Shown here piece by piece: positions 1 to 11,509 of a stretch of 64,000 nt of DNA. Positions within the stretch are counted from its first letter, which is position 1. Every line of letters begins with the position of its first letter. This DNA comes from Schistosoma mansoni (lineage: Eukaryota; Platyhelminthes; Trematoda; Strigeidida; Schistosomatidae): the NCBI RefSeq assembly GCF_000237925.1, contig NW_017386029.1, forward strand, positions 682,001 to 746,000, written 5' to 3'. Position numbers and translations under genes: made by a program. The notes below the pieces were generated by a model, which saw only the letters and a program-made list of their open reading frames with translations, was not told where the DNA came from and made no database searches.

Positions 1-1107
1 AGTCATATTACGTCTATTCAATGGGAAAACAAACCTATTAAGGCAATGACGATGATCTAGAATACGAGATGCGTAGAGAGTGTTTAGATTGAAGCTATCA
101 TAATTCACTATTACTGAGTTTGGAATCCAAAGGGAGATTAATTTTCCGATGTCAGCCAACTTGTGATATAGCATGATCTTTATCCAATGGTAGCTGTGAA
201 TTACTGTGCCATTTTCTTAGTAGGATCTGATGTTAGTAGCACCTAATTTAATAATACGAATATTCGCCCATTCACTACTAGCGATAAGCTTTGAGATGAC
301 GTTTCACATGTTTTGGTGTGAAACTATGTGACGCTAAACTTCTAGTGTATTGAACAAACAACCCAAGTTCAGATGATATATATGAACTAGTTTATAGGGA
401 ACACAGATCGCTTATGAAGTATATAAGCTTAGTATTTAATCTTCCATCCGCATCTATTGTGTGTTTTGCAACCCGAGCTGATTGTACACTGTCTTCTATA
501 GCTTCTCTTCTGGTCTCGCAAGTATCCCAAGCTCGCCGTGCTTTTAGTTTCCTGAAACTCCTATCTTCGGCTATCGACTTCGGCAACTCCGATGCTACGC
601 TCTGCTGCATACTACTTACAGACAATCTTGTCAACCACACTAGGAATAATGTGGTTTGGTGTCGTGGATGAGCAATCCTGGAACGAAGCATAACAGTTCA
701 CATTTGAGGCAACCCTAATTCAATGTCATTGGTGATACCTACATCACTTATGACATGCGATTAAACTCCACCGGTATTGTATTAGAAACAAAATAGTCAC
801 TTTGACATCTAAATAGTGAGATGGTTAGCTAATTTATTAGGCAATCGACATTATCTTGTAAGACAGCATACAATAAGCTGTGTTGTCGTAAATAGTAGAT
901 TTACTTTTATTAACAAACGCAAAACTCATAAAAAATATAAGGTATCTATAACAACCTTGAAGAAGAAGGTTGTTGTAACCCATTATTATAGAAAAGGTTG
1001 GAATAATGGGACATGTGTTAAGTGCCTATGATTCTATGCCTATATCTTTGATTCCATGTTTTTCTTCAGACAAATAAACATGGAAAGACAGATATAGTGA
1101 AAAGAGA

Positions 1108-1146
<39 letters not shown>

Positions 1147-2157
1147 CTAACAGTACCAAATAGCGTTTAAAGGAAACACGAAGAGGACTTAAATTCGGAA
1201 AAAGACAATATACAAGTTAAAATAAATCTGTGGAAACCGCCTGCCTACAAGGCGATTTTTTATATCCAGATCGATGATATCGTCCTCCTCAAGTGATATG
1301 TAGAGATAAGTCACATCCCAATTTAATTGGCGATTGAATGGTCGACAGAACTTATTTCTTACAACCTTTTGTTTCAAATGACAGATAATTGTATTTATTT
1401 TCTCATCTAATGTTTTATATATTAAAGATGTCCTTCGAATAAGAAAACACTCACTACCACTGTCATTTGTGTGGTTTTCATTTGATGGTAGTTCATTTAG
1501 TGGAGAGGGGTACTTAGGCGATTAATTCAGTCTTGTGACCAGGTATCTGTCAGAAAAAATTTCATCAATACAAATCATTTATCCATTAGCACTTCAATAA
1601 TTATTTTAATAACCTCATATGTATATCATTTTAAAAGACCCAAAACTATTCTATTTAATATCATTAGATATGAACCTGATGAGTTAAATCCTAGGTAAGC
1701 TTGTTTGTATAAAATAGGGAGAGGAATCTCATATTACAGTGAACTATATGTTTATCGTTGTTTAGATTTTAAATCAAAATTCCTCAGCAAAATTATATTT
1801 AATAAAAATATAGTTTCATTGCAGAAATTAAGAGCTACTCTTATAAATGGATGTATTTATTTGCAAGTTGTGTTCGTTACAGACTGACGCCATTTAGGAC
1901 ATCACTAAAAAACAATGGAGCACTGAATAACTAATAAGACGTAGCAGTTGTGTTCAGCGCTTACTGGATTATAATATTACTTTGACTGAAATCAATTTTT
2001 CATGAATACAACCTGAAAATTAAACTAATCTCCTAAAATACCCTATCAACTAATCGCATATTTATTATTAAGGAATAATTTTAGCAATTACATGGAATAA
2101 AACACTGTGAATATGAGATTTCAACCTCTAAAAAAGTGTGTGTACAACATAGCTCAG
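1..2157. other. Left-edge stretch, no gene recognised
   Basis: This should be FNDC3-like intron, because the gene continues to the left of the last exon seen at 2654. It is AT-rich. A 99-codon minus-strand reading frame (392-691) has no domain I recognise and no clear splice context; I treat it as unsupported. A long TA microsatellite lies at 1109-1144. I found no further FNDC3 exon here. Confidence 0.4.
1109..1144. repeat. (TA)n microsatellite
   Basis: About 18 uninterrupted TA units. Similar tracts occur at 16568-16587, 21199-21235, 44365-44395 and 62532-62557. Confidence 0.9.
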
Positions 2158-2629
2158 ATGCAATGAGTCAGTCAGTCAGTCACAACGTAGAACTTCGTAC
2201 GTACGTACATCAGTTCAAGTTGCCATACCACATTTGCACAGAGATTCAGTTGTCGATTCAAATCCTATAGTGGTAGAAGTAGTAAGAGTATAAGCATTAT
2301 GTGAAAGATTAGGGTTTGAAGATGTTATTGAAGGAGTATAATCCAGTGAAATAAATTTGGAAAGAGAAAAAGGATAGGGACATGAAGAATTCAGAAGATT
2401 AGAATTTGGTAGAACACAAAGAGTGTATGCACCTTCGCCATTTCAAACGATTTTGAGCCATGTCATTCAAGGTCTCTAACCATCGGTTGCTATCATCTCG
2501 CGAATCCCAACCAGGTAGTCTACACCTACCAACATGGCTCAGTCCAATTGTCAGTGACCTCATGGATTTGTGCCATGTTTTGGTCTGGCCGCCCTCAGAT
2601 GCAATGATATAATATTCAAATACATACAT
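2158..2629 (-). mobile_element. RTE-type LINE, 3'-end fragment
   Basis: The minus strand encodes the C-terminal tail typical of the RTE family seen intact-looking at 35.8 kb: a QTKTWH block, SHVGRCRLPGW, then WLETLNDMAQ and W..CIHSL. It is followed by a 3' UTR and a GTCAGTCAGTC tail at about 2163-2180. Only the last ~75 codons remain. It lies just beyond the splice donor of the FNDC3-like exon (2654-2969), inside the intron and in the same orientation as the gene. It is an old 5'-truncated copy. Confidence 0.75.
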
Positions 2630-2653
2630 AAAGAAAAATAACTATTGACCAAC

Positions 2654-2969
2654 CTGTTTTACAATTTATATTGCCACTAACGTTCTCTGCATCTTCGTCA
2701 TCATTATCATCTTCGTTGTCGTCATCATTGTTTTCGTATGGATCATCATGTGTGGAAGAGATTACAACATCATCACCAGTAGAATTCACAGTTTGAGTAA
2801 CATGTTTATCAATAGTTCTTATAGAACCGTTATTATTACTGTTAGGAACAGTATAATTATGACTACATCTTAATGATGATGATTTCTTTGATGAACTGTT
2901 AGTATTATTCAGTGCATCCTGCCTAATGTCTGTGACAGTTTTCGAGTGATTTGTTAGATCATTGGTACA
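2654..2969 (-). CDS. FNDC3-like protein, third visible exon (acidic)
   Basis: This exon is open throughout (105 codons plus one base) when read in phase 0 from the preceding exon at 15587. Its acceptor is a TTTTAG after a T-rich run (just above 2969). Its donor is G|GTTGGT at 2653, a weaker site than the other donors of the gene. It encodes roughly residues 587-691: a Ser/Asn-rich stretch followed by an acidic run beginning HDDPYENNDDD and ending near DDEDAEN. No fibronectin III domain is reached, so the gene must continue left of the window. The reading frame, splice sites and low-complexity composition match the other two exons; homology of this exon itself is not recognisable. Further small exons between 2970 and 15586 cannot be excluded. 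Confidence 0.65.
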
Positions 2970-3414
2970 CTAAAACAAAAATATATAAATATATACTTTT
3001 TCTATTAAAACATAGGCATATGAACGAAGAATATTCTTTTCAACTAATTCCCTCTAGATGTTACTGCAATAAATCCAAATTAATCATCCAAAAAATGCCC
3101 AAGTTTAATAGAAATACATCGTTTTGAAATTACAGCATATAGACTTAGGGTTGTCAGCGAAAAAGAATAAAATGGTCCACACTGAAATATTTTATAAGCA
3201 ATGTTAACTTGAAACAGTTTATATGTAAAGTATGAAATTGTAAGAATAATACTCAGAATAAATCTGGATAACATAGAGTGGAAGAAGTGATAATGTAATT
3301 ACAAAACAGGTCAATTGTGTGATGGAAGACAACATAGTGTATGAGTTGAGTAAGGAATAGTTTACGAAATCGAGAATAATAACAATAATATTTCAATAAG
3401 ATACAATTCTTAGA

Positions 3415-3612
3415 GTCCTGATGAGAAGCCGTGACCAGTGCAGTCCAGTCATATCCGATGTGAAGCAGTTATCAATTGCAGGCAATGGAAGATGGTCACT
3501 CAAAATCATCAGTCGATTGAAGTAAAATATGTGTCCTATTGGATGCGGGCTCAGTGGTATACAGGTTAAGCGTTCGCGTGAGTGGCCGAATATTCTGGTA
3601 GGTTACAGCACA
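3415..3612 (+). repeat. Hammerhead-type SINE (family 2), 5' body and tRNA-like head
   Basis: The body GAGAAGCCGTGACCAGTG... is shared with 55400-55480 (inverted there). It is followed near 3546 by a tRNA-like head (GGCTCAGTGGTATACAGGTTAAGCG) that resembles a pol III A box. The copy breaks off before the ribozyme part. Confidence 0.6.
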
Positions 3613-3649
3613 TGTTAATTCTCTTTTTATCAGTATAGAGTTGTCGAGA

Positions 3650-3862
3650 TTGTTGAGTTTTAATTGAGATCATGAACCGATCAATGTTACACCACTGCTG
3701 ACAAACTGGACGGCCTTGTCGTAATAGTATGAGACTCCTCAGTAGTGTGCATTGACGATCCCATACGCGGGACTCAAACACAGAACCTTCGGTCTCGTGT
3801 GCAAACACCTAACCTCTAGACCAATGAGTCGACGTGCAACGGTGTTAATATTTAATTTCAAC
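3650..3862 (-). repeat. Hammerhead-type SINE (family 2), inverted copy
   Basis: Minus-strand copy containing the tRNA-like head (3780-3850) and a decayed hammerhead region (about 3690-3760; CTGAGGA survives but the GAAA box reads GACA). It faces the plus-strand fragment at 3415-3612, so the two form an inverted pair. Confidence 0.6.
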
Positions 3863-6800
3863 AAATCCACGGTATCTCTTTTATATACCTATGAAGATTA
3901 TCAGTTGAGAGAAGAAAATGATAACTTTGATTTGACTACCGATGTCTTTCAAGTGATCCTCAAATGCGATGAAATTGGCAAGCGTTTAGTGTAGAAACTA
4001 AGCAAAGAGTATGAGGAGAAAGGTGTTAGAACTCTTAGAAAAATCAGTCCAATCTACGAAACAAATCTAAAAATATATGTAAGAGTAGTTTGATTTACAT
4101 ACTAAACTGTAAGCGGTAGTTAAGGAATTTGTATGAAAATTACTGATCGACCTAATCACTAATGATTTCCATTAAGTTTTTTTTCTATTTTATACCTTAT
4201 AGTACTAGTTTACACACCCCAAACATTTTGATATACCTACTCTCTGTGTTTAGATGACTGGTAAAATATTTGAATTACGATGGAATTTATTTCTTCATGA
4301 TGTAAAACAGTATGAAGGGATAAAACAGTTCTGTTTAATTTTCATCGAATGTAAAGTAGTTTAGCAGTTATAAGCAACACTCTAATTCGAACCGTTGAGT
4401 CTCAGTTAACAAGGGTTTAAATTATCCCGTTTTTAAAATTCAGAACTGAATTTTGTTCAGTCGTTGTTAAGATAGATGAATCCTTGTCGGATTGCCTCAA
4501 TAAAAGCACTTTTTTACATCATAAATAATACATGGATTGCGGCTGGCATTGAAAATATACGTTGTGGATTCCATAGCTAGCTAACATCCATCCATGTGAT
4601 CTCAGTTTCAAACTCACTTCACACTACCTAACTTGTGTTTAGCAATCAGGTAGGTCATTCACTACTAGTTTCAGATTTAAGTTGTACCTCAAAGTTTAGT
4701 GTATGGGAATTTGTATTTGATAAAACAGTTACATAATAAAGGGATAATAGCAATCATAATAATTTTTCTACGATTGGTAATACATATTGAAATTACATGA
4801 TTACTACTTTACATGCTTGTAAAAATTCCATGTGTATTATCACTATTATTAATAAAAAAAAAGAAACAAAACTTCCTGGACCAGAATATAGATGGAGAAA
4901 ATTAGGCGAAAATTTGGTAATTAGGTATCTTCTATCTGTTATTTGTTACGTAATTTTATCATTATGTTAATCTCTGATTGTTGTAAAAAGAAAACTAATG
5001 ATAGGAGAAGAACATGTAGGCACCATGAAGCATCATCTAGAATGAAATAAAGTTTATCTGTATATATACATACACATAGAAACTTAATATATGTAAGTGT
5101 ACTGTACAAAATGACTGCATTTTTAATTTCATCTCATTTCTTCACAGTAGAATTTTCAGTTTGCAAAGACAAAGAAAACTCACAAGTAAATACTTATAAA
5201 AAAGAAACTACTACTAACACTAAATCATCTAGTGTTTTTTGCGCTACACATATACACTATACACAGTTAATAAATAGGGGTGTGTCCATGTTTATGTGTA
5301 TGCATATATATGGTTACATGTAAACTTTATGCAAAGATATTCTAGTATGAAAGATAGTGAACTGATGAAACACTGATGATGAATACAGTTGTGTAAGTAA
5401 TCGTTTTTGTTTTTAGAAAGAATTTAATCAAAATGTAAAATGAAGCAACTAAATAAGTACTTTGTACACATGTAAAATCTTTAAAAAAAAAAACAAGTTT
5501 AATGTTTAATGCATTTGCAAACCAAGTATGGCTATATACACCTGGATTTCAGTTAAACATTTTATGTAAGATAGGTAGTGATATAATCCAGTTACTTAAA
5601 TACAGGTCAATAGGGGCAAACCGTAAGTACTACTTTGACATGGTGATCGGGTTTGACTGCTGCGAGGACCTAATCGGAGTGTATTGACTGAAAACACTAG
5701 TTCTTTGAAATTTTGTCATGTCAAGGAGATAAATCAAAGCATGACATGGATAATAATCAAACTGCATTAATTATTTCAGGAGACAGCGTCTGCTTACGAG
5801 AGGGTCTTCAATTATCAAAAAAACGCAAAAAAGGAATGTTTTTGTGAGGCGCTGTGTGCAATTTTAAACAAAAAAGTCTGCTGATGTACTTTGTAGGTAT
5901 CAGTAGCCGGGAAATGGAGTATGTCTGGTCAGACACAACCTACTTCGATACTCAATGGTGGCTGATAAAAAGAGTAAGTCGGTTCACAGCTAAAGCAGAT
6001 CAGATGAAAATATGAATTCCACGCATAGATTTCTATCTGAGCCATATCAGTAGGTGCAGACTTTCTGGTTCAGGAAGTAGTCTATAATCTACGGTTATTG
6101 TCACTGAGTAAAATGGCCTGAATTCATTCATTTTGTCTATTTTCCTTTAAATCTTGATTTTAGTGTCATTCCCAACTTTTCATTCTTCCAACCTGTCACT
6201 TCGTTTTTGAAATGTATTTGTCTTGTTGAGAAATTTTAGAGATTGATCAGCTATTAACTTCTCCATTTCGATTATTTACGCAATAACAATAATGATAAAT
6301 ATATTCATTTATTGCAATAAGAAGTTCTCAGAAGACAATATTTCAACAGATTCTTCTTATTTTTTGCACAAATCACAAAAAAATGCATACATACAGTGAG
6401 TAAAATAGTTTACAAGTTGAGATCAATCTTTGTAAGAAAAACGTTCCTAACAATATTTAGTATATGTCCAAGAGGATAGGTTTTGGGTCATGTGGGATCA
6501 TTGTTTTGATTGAGTGGAACATCCTTGAAAGTTGTTAGAAATCAGCCTCTTTTTCAGCCGCTTTATTGTTTGACCTATTTCTATAACTGTGAGTACAAAT
6601 CGTCTTACTAAATAGCTATTTACTAACAGTCATATGAATAGTGAATCGGTGACGAGAAAGCATAAAGTTTAGTAAAAGTCAGATTTTATCGACATAAAAA
6701 GGACGACGGTTGTTTTCCTCTACTATCATACTTTCACTCTAGATGCCTCTCAATGAAACATTTGAATCACTTGAAAAGTTGTTTCCCTTAGTACACTATC

Positions 6801-7802
6801 TTAATAAACAACCGATAACATTTTATAGGCTTCGTGAGAATTTTTTATGTTTCAGCAAACATTTATTGAGTCGAGTATTTATTGAAAAAAGTATGTATAT
6901 ATTCTCTCACTACAAGCTAGAAACATACCTAAGGTCGAATACTTCAAGAATGCACATTTTCCACTACTAGGTTTAATTAGATTCGCGATTAGAAGGATAA
7001 ATCATTTTACTTCAAAGTCAACTAATTAGACATGTTGCAACAATACCTTTATTTAGAGAAAATAATGTACTCATGATGATTTTGTGGTTTACACCTCATG
7101 AACACATACGTAGGAAATATCAACAAACAAAATTCATCTATCTATAAAAAGATGCAAGTCAGTTTCCAGTGCATTCATTCAGTACGTTGACGCAATATTT
7201 TTGATTAAGTCAAAGACTTAAGTGAACATGAATCCAAGATGGTTACTTCACAAAAGGGAACGTGTTATGAAGAAGGATGATGACCTATCAAGTTCATTCA
7301 GAATAGAAAGGATAGTCACATGAGTTTTAATTATTTTTGTTGATTATACCAGTTTAAGCATATAATATTGTAAATCGTGTTTATACATCGAGTTACTGGT
7401 TAATCAGTGTCACGTACTACTCAGTTTGACTTATTATAAATCTAATGATCAATTTAAATAAAATACTGCTGCATTTGTATGTGTTTTATCATGTGATTTT
7501 GATGTATATTGTATCGTCACCTATCGTCTTTGCCCTTTTTTCTTATACTGAGCCATGTCAGTAATAGCAATTAATGATTTGTTTTATAACCTAAGAAAAC
7601 ACCTAATTCTATGAAAATAATGCGATCTAAATTGACTCCATACAATGTGTATCGATTACTAATCAGTTGATCAATTACTATAAATGTTTAGGTAGTACTG
7701 TACAGGTCTTAACCTGATTATAAATGTCTTCGTATATGGTGAGACCGGAAACACTGAATAAGTTATGTCGAAGTTAAGATTAGGGTATTAAGCAGAGATA
7801 GG
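3863..7802. other. FNDC3-like intron, nothing recognised
   Basis: AT-rich intronic DNA with many stop codons in all frames. A faint plus-strand LINE remnant (GAGCCATATCAGTAGGTGCAG, near 6040-6090) resembles the SHVGRCRLPGW block of the RTE family, too short to call. Confidence 0.4.
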
Positions 7803-8465
7803 AGATTCAGTCAATCAGTCATACGCAACACTGGTATATTTTTGTATCGCTGGAAGTTGCCATAACCTGTCAGCACAACGAAATGAAATTATTAGGGCGA
7901 AAACCAGAGAAGTAGAGAATGTAACAATAGCAATAGTAATAGAAAAGATTAGGCGTAGAAGATATGATTTGAGAATATAGCAGCTATCTTGAAATGATGG
8001 TTGGGCTGTCATACCATAATGACCAAATAGACTTATAGTGGCTGAAAGAATTATTCTTTCAGGTCTTACCGAGTCACGTAGGTGAGTTTGCGAGATAGTA
8101 AAACTAAAGGCAGTAATTCAATGTTATGTAACCAGCCTCAAGAAGTTATCTCTTGGGCACTGAGGTCATCTAACCAATTCGGTATGATCACCACTAATCC
8201 AGTTTCCTATTCAGGTCTCTCAAAGGAGATGTATTTTTGTACTGCGTGGGAGACCGGGAAGTGATAAACATACACATAATTCCACCAGGAACAAAGAAAT
8301 GGGAGAGTAGGTGGTAAAGTTGCTTAATTTCATTGACCGAGGTGGTTGGAACATGTGTCATGAACAACAAGCGACGGATTTTCCTGAAGTTGGCTGGGGT
8401 AAAGGCAGGGCGAAAAAAATGGAGATTAGATTACGAAATCGAATGATAATTGATTCCATAGATGT
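7803..8465. mobile_element. Two decayed RTE LINE 3' fragments in opposite orientation
   Basis: At 7803-8010 the minus strand resembles the RTE 3' UTR (GTCAATCAGTC tail, then a TTGCCATA...CAGCACAACGA block also found at 35.5 kb). At about 8030-8460 the plus strand resembles the coding end: CGAGGTGGTTGGAACATGTG aligns by eye with the [11 protein letters not shown] region. Both are heavily diverged. Confidence 0.4.
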
Positions 8466-9028
8466 AAGACCAGTGGTCGTGAATTGATTGAACACTGATA
8501 AACATTTTCGGTGTACAAAAGAGAGAAAACAAATACAATATTTATCTAGATCCTCACTTCAAGCATAGAGACCACCATTAATACACAGAAATAAATGTAG
8601 GAAGAGGATATAATTCCAAATGAAATCAAGTTCTATTTTCTGGGACTGTTAGATCTTTAATTGTGTTGATGTAAAAAATGTTTTGGACACAAATTATTGT
8701 CCAGTAAACACGTAACAATAGTCAAACACTGAATGAGTTCAAATGCTTTGCATTTTTTCGTTTAACATCGTGAAAGAATTTAGCTTCAATATGTGATAAA
8801 AACTTGAATCATTCTTTCTAGATCGAGTCAATTCTATGAGCAGGGTTCGACTAGTCAATCTTTTATCTAATTAAAATAACTCATAATGTCACTGAATAAG
8901 AAAAAGAGAATTCAGCGAAGAAAATTTTCTTTTCGACGAAATCATTTACTTAAGCTGTACATTCGTATATATAGTGATATAGAAAATATATGTCTATACA
9001 AGTTTTCTTGATTACTATTCAGTCTATT

Positions 9029-9228
9029 NNNNNNNNNNNNNNNNNNNNNNNNNNNNNNNNNNNNNNNNNNNNNNNNNNNNNNNNNNNNNNNNNNNNNNNN
9101 NNNNNNNNNNNNNNNNNNNNNNNNNNNNNNNNNNNNNNNNNNNNNNNNNNNNNNNNNNNNNNNNNNNNNNNNNNNNNNNNNNNNNNNNNNNNNNNNNNNN
9201 NNNNNNNNNNNNNNNNNNNNNNNNNNNN
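9029..9228. other. Assembly gap, exactly 200 N
   Basis: Undetermined bases. The round length suggests a placeholder gap rather than a measured one. Sequence on both sides belongs to the same inverted repeat, a common cause of assembly breaks. Confidence 0.98.
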
Positions 9229-9390
9229 AAAGCGACAAACACAAAGGTCATAAGAACAAACTAAATAATAATCGAGAAAACTTGTATAAGATAATAATAA
9301 TAACTGATTAGAGTTAAAAGTGCAAAAAAGCAACCACAAACATACCTATTACAGGAATAAGAGCCAAGGAAGGGTTAGAGGTTGGGCAAA

Positions 9391-9648
9391 TCATTTCGGC
9401 ACGCAAAATTCAGGCTTGAGTTGGTGGATTGCCAATGCCTCAGCAGTGCATAAAATATTGATTTGACCCCCCCCTTTGATTCTGTAGATTACTTTAAAAG
9501 ACGAGTCTTTTGGAGCGATGTGTCCACAGTTAATTAAATGATCCTGTATTAAACTAGTTATCTTTTTATATTCTCCTTTTAAGAGCCTAGCCGGATAGTG
9601 TTCCGAGATGCGTTTGGAAAGTGATCGCTTTGTGCGGCCTATATACAA
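9391..9648 (-). CDS. GIY-YIG endonuclease segment of a Penelope-like element
   Basis: An 85-codon reading frame with YIGRTKRSLSKRISEH, the GIY-YIG signature pattern of Penelope-like retroelements (YIG, conserved Arg, EH), then a region with LINCGHIAPKDSSFKV and a catalytic-type Glu in TAEALAIHQLKP. In this family the domain nicks target DNA for reverse transcription and lies C-terminal to the reverse transcriptase. No reverse transcriptase is joined to it here. The stop follows FCVPK, a typical family end, so this is the 3' end of a truncated copy. Confidence 0.65.
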   Translation of the reverse strand: MYIGRTKRSLSKRISEHYPARLLKGEYKKITSLIQDHLINCGHIAPKDSSFKVIYRIKGGGQINILCTAEALAIHQLKPEFCVPK

Positions 9649-9929
9649 GTTTTCTTGATTATTATTTAGTCTGTTCTTATGACCTTTGTGTTTGTCGCTT
9701 TCTCTTCATATGTGTCAATTGGACTATTATGTGATCCATAAATTATTTTCTTCCTTACTCTTTGTTTAGTACATAACCTCATATCTTATTTATTGTCTAA
9801 TCAATTTATAATGCAATCTTCCCTAGCCTCCTGTAGACATATATTTTCCATATAACTATATTATACGACTGTACAGCTTAAGTAAATGATTTCGTCGAAA
9901 AGAAAATTTTCTTCGCTGAATCTTTTATC

Positions 9930-10289
9930 TGTTTATTTATAATTCCCATCAAGACTGTTGCCTCGTTCTTTATTACTATGTAATTGTTTGTATGTACACC
10001 CAGTACGATAACTGATCGTTTCATGTAGATTACTTACCACATTTTCCTGTCTAACACTTCCACTAACACAGACTACTTTGATGCATATATTGAAATCCAT
10101 CGACACTATGTGTAATAAATTGTAGAGTAATTTAGTTCTCCCAGTAAAATCAGAATGAGATCTTTTAGGTGACACATTTCTCTGAAGTACTGCTATATTA
10201 TTATTTGTCTGATAGTATTGTAATTTTTTCATTTAAACTTATTTCTATATTAGCCATAAGTACTCAGCTCGCATTATCTTTAATATAAA
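9930..10289. other. FNDC3-like intron, nothing recognised
   Basis: Between the Penelope fragment and a hammerhead SINE. A 99-codon minus-strand frame (9933-10232) has no recognisable motif. Confidence 0.35.
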
Positions 10290-10437
10290 TCAGTGGGGGA
10301 TCGTGGATGCGCACTGCTGAGGAGTCCCATAATAGGACGAAACGGCCGTCCAGTGCTTCCGGGTTTCCCATGGTGGTCTAGCTTCAATTGACTCATGATT
10401 TCAACTATGAAAATACTGAAATCTCCACAAAACCCCT
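10290..10437 (+). repeat. Hammerhead SINE (family 2), 3' half
   Basis: Starts in the tRNA-like region (GGGGGATCGTGGATGCGCAC), contains an intact-looking hammerhead core, and ends with the family tail GACTCATGATTTCAAC and CTGAAATCTCCACAAAA, then an AAT-rich microsatellite to about 10495. The same tail occurs at 55800 and part of it at 20235. Confidence 0.75.
10311..10356 (+). ncRNA. Hammerhead ribozyme motif, intact core
   Basis: Helix I GCACTG/CAGTGC pairs perfectly over 6 bp (10311-10316 with 10351-10356). The core CTGAGGA fits CUGANGA (10317-10323), stem II is GTCC/GGAC (10324-10327, 10335-10338), GAAA is at 10339-10342, and GTC (10348-10350) is the predicted cleavage triplet. Helix III (CGGCCG) is extremely short, as known for schistosome satellite hammerheads, which is thought to favour action as dimers. 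Activity is inferred from the core only. Confidence 0.75.
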
Positions 10438-10954
10438 TCTGATCTATAATAATAACAATAATAATAATAATAATGATAATAATAATAATAAGGTAATACT
10501 AATAGTAATAGTAATCAGATTCACAGAAAACATCAAAAAAACATAAAAATGTAACCTTTTTTTCTATAGACAAGAACAATTTTCATCCATTCCTCTTATT
10601 TTATGAATTTAATACAACTGTCCATCGTTTTAATTACAAACAAGAACAAAATAGGAATAACATTTTTCAATAAAAATGTTTGATGAGAAACAATTTTCTT
10701 ATTTTTTGTTTTTGGTATGAGGAAAAACAGAATCAAAGAAAAAACACTTCAGACAAGAGAGAACAACAACACGAACAATCGATGTCCTAGTGAAAAAGAG
10801 GAGAAAATTGACTAGGCACTTTTCTTGATAGTTTACATAAATTCATTGATGAATTTTCAGGAAAGAAAAGAACAACGAACGTAATAGGGAATATGAAGTT
10901 TTTCTTTACTGAATGTGATGAAATTATTATAGTTTTATTCTTGTAATTATATAG

Positions 10955-11505
10955 GACAAACGTTTAGCCAATGTTTCTTGCTTCGACAAAGGGCATACTT
11001 AGCAATAATAATAATCGTTATTATTATTATTAATATTATAAGCAAAGATGGATAGTGGCTAGTAGTCCTTGCATACGCACAGTATGAACATAAGCCAATA
11101 AGAGACTGATCAATTGCTATCCTAAATAACAATGGGAAGATTCAAACAAACAATACCAAGTGAATATAAACTTCACACCATTGCAGAAGCACGTGGCTAT
11201 CAGGACTCAGTAGTTAAGTGGATAACATGATGGCATTTGAAGCGAACGGTACAGAGTTCGAGTCCCAGAGTAAACGTTAATTCTGAGATGCAGGTACACC
11301 CAGCTGACGAGTCCTAAACAGAACGAAGCACGAGTCCTGGATCCCACTGCTAGCCACTATCCATCTTTGTTTATAATGCTTGTAAATTAAGTCTATATCG
11401 AGGCAATACGCACAGTATGCACATAAACCAATAAGAGACTGATTAATTGCAGTCCTAAACATCAATGGGAAGATTCAAACAAACAATACCAAGTGAATTT
11501 TATTA
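10955..11505 (+). repeat. Sm-alpha-type hammerhead satellite/SINE, about 1.6 units
   Basis: The block CGCACAGTATG..CATAA.CCAATAAGAGACTG occurs at about 11070 and again at about 11404, giving a period near 334 bp, close to the known schistosome Sm-alpha repeat. Between them lie a tRNA-like head (ACTCAGTAGTTAAGTGGATAAC; B-box-like GAGTTCGAGTCCC near 11255) and a hammerhead region (11286-11350). The left partial unit begins with an inverted piece (GCAAAGATGGATAGTGGCTAG near 11045) and an AT-rich insert. Confidence 0.75.
11286..11350 (+). ncRNA. Hammerhead ribozyme motif, core mutated
   Basis: CTGACGA is intact at 11304-11310 and a GTC cleavage site sits at 11334-11336, but the GAAA box reads GAAG (11325-11328) and stem II is weakened. 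It is probably inactive. Confidence 0.65.
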
Positions 11506-11509
11506 TTAT

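Larger units (their letters stand above)
8911..9920 (-). mobile_element. Penelope-like element fragment flanked by inverted repeats
   Basis: The centre encodes a GIY-YIG endonuclease end (9391-9648, minus). The outer 50 bases at each side (8911-8960 and 9871-9920) are perfect reverse complements, and the match continues inward with small gaps to about 9000 and 9835. A second inner segment, next to the word GACCTTTGTGTTTGTCGC, occurs at 9640-9705 and again in reverse complement at 9229-9292. Penelope-like elements often carry such terminal inverted segments. A run of 200 N lies inside the structure, so its true layout is unknown. It sits in an FNDC3 intron. Confidence 0.65.

Noticed and set aside
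392-691. 99-codon minus-strand reading frame
   Set aside because: No recognisable domain, no splice sites linking it in phase to the FNDC3-like exon; length is possible by chance.
2160-2185. GTCAGTCAGTC runs as a CRISPR-like or regulatory repeat
   Set aside because: They are the 3' tails of RTE LINEs, also seen at 35490 and 47825. No CRISPR array is expected or seen in this eukaryotic DNA.
3418-3450. CTGATGAGAAG near 3420 as a hammerhead core
   Set aside because: No GAAA box or closing helices at the right spacing; it is part of the SINE body shared with 55400.
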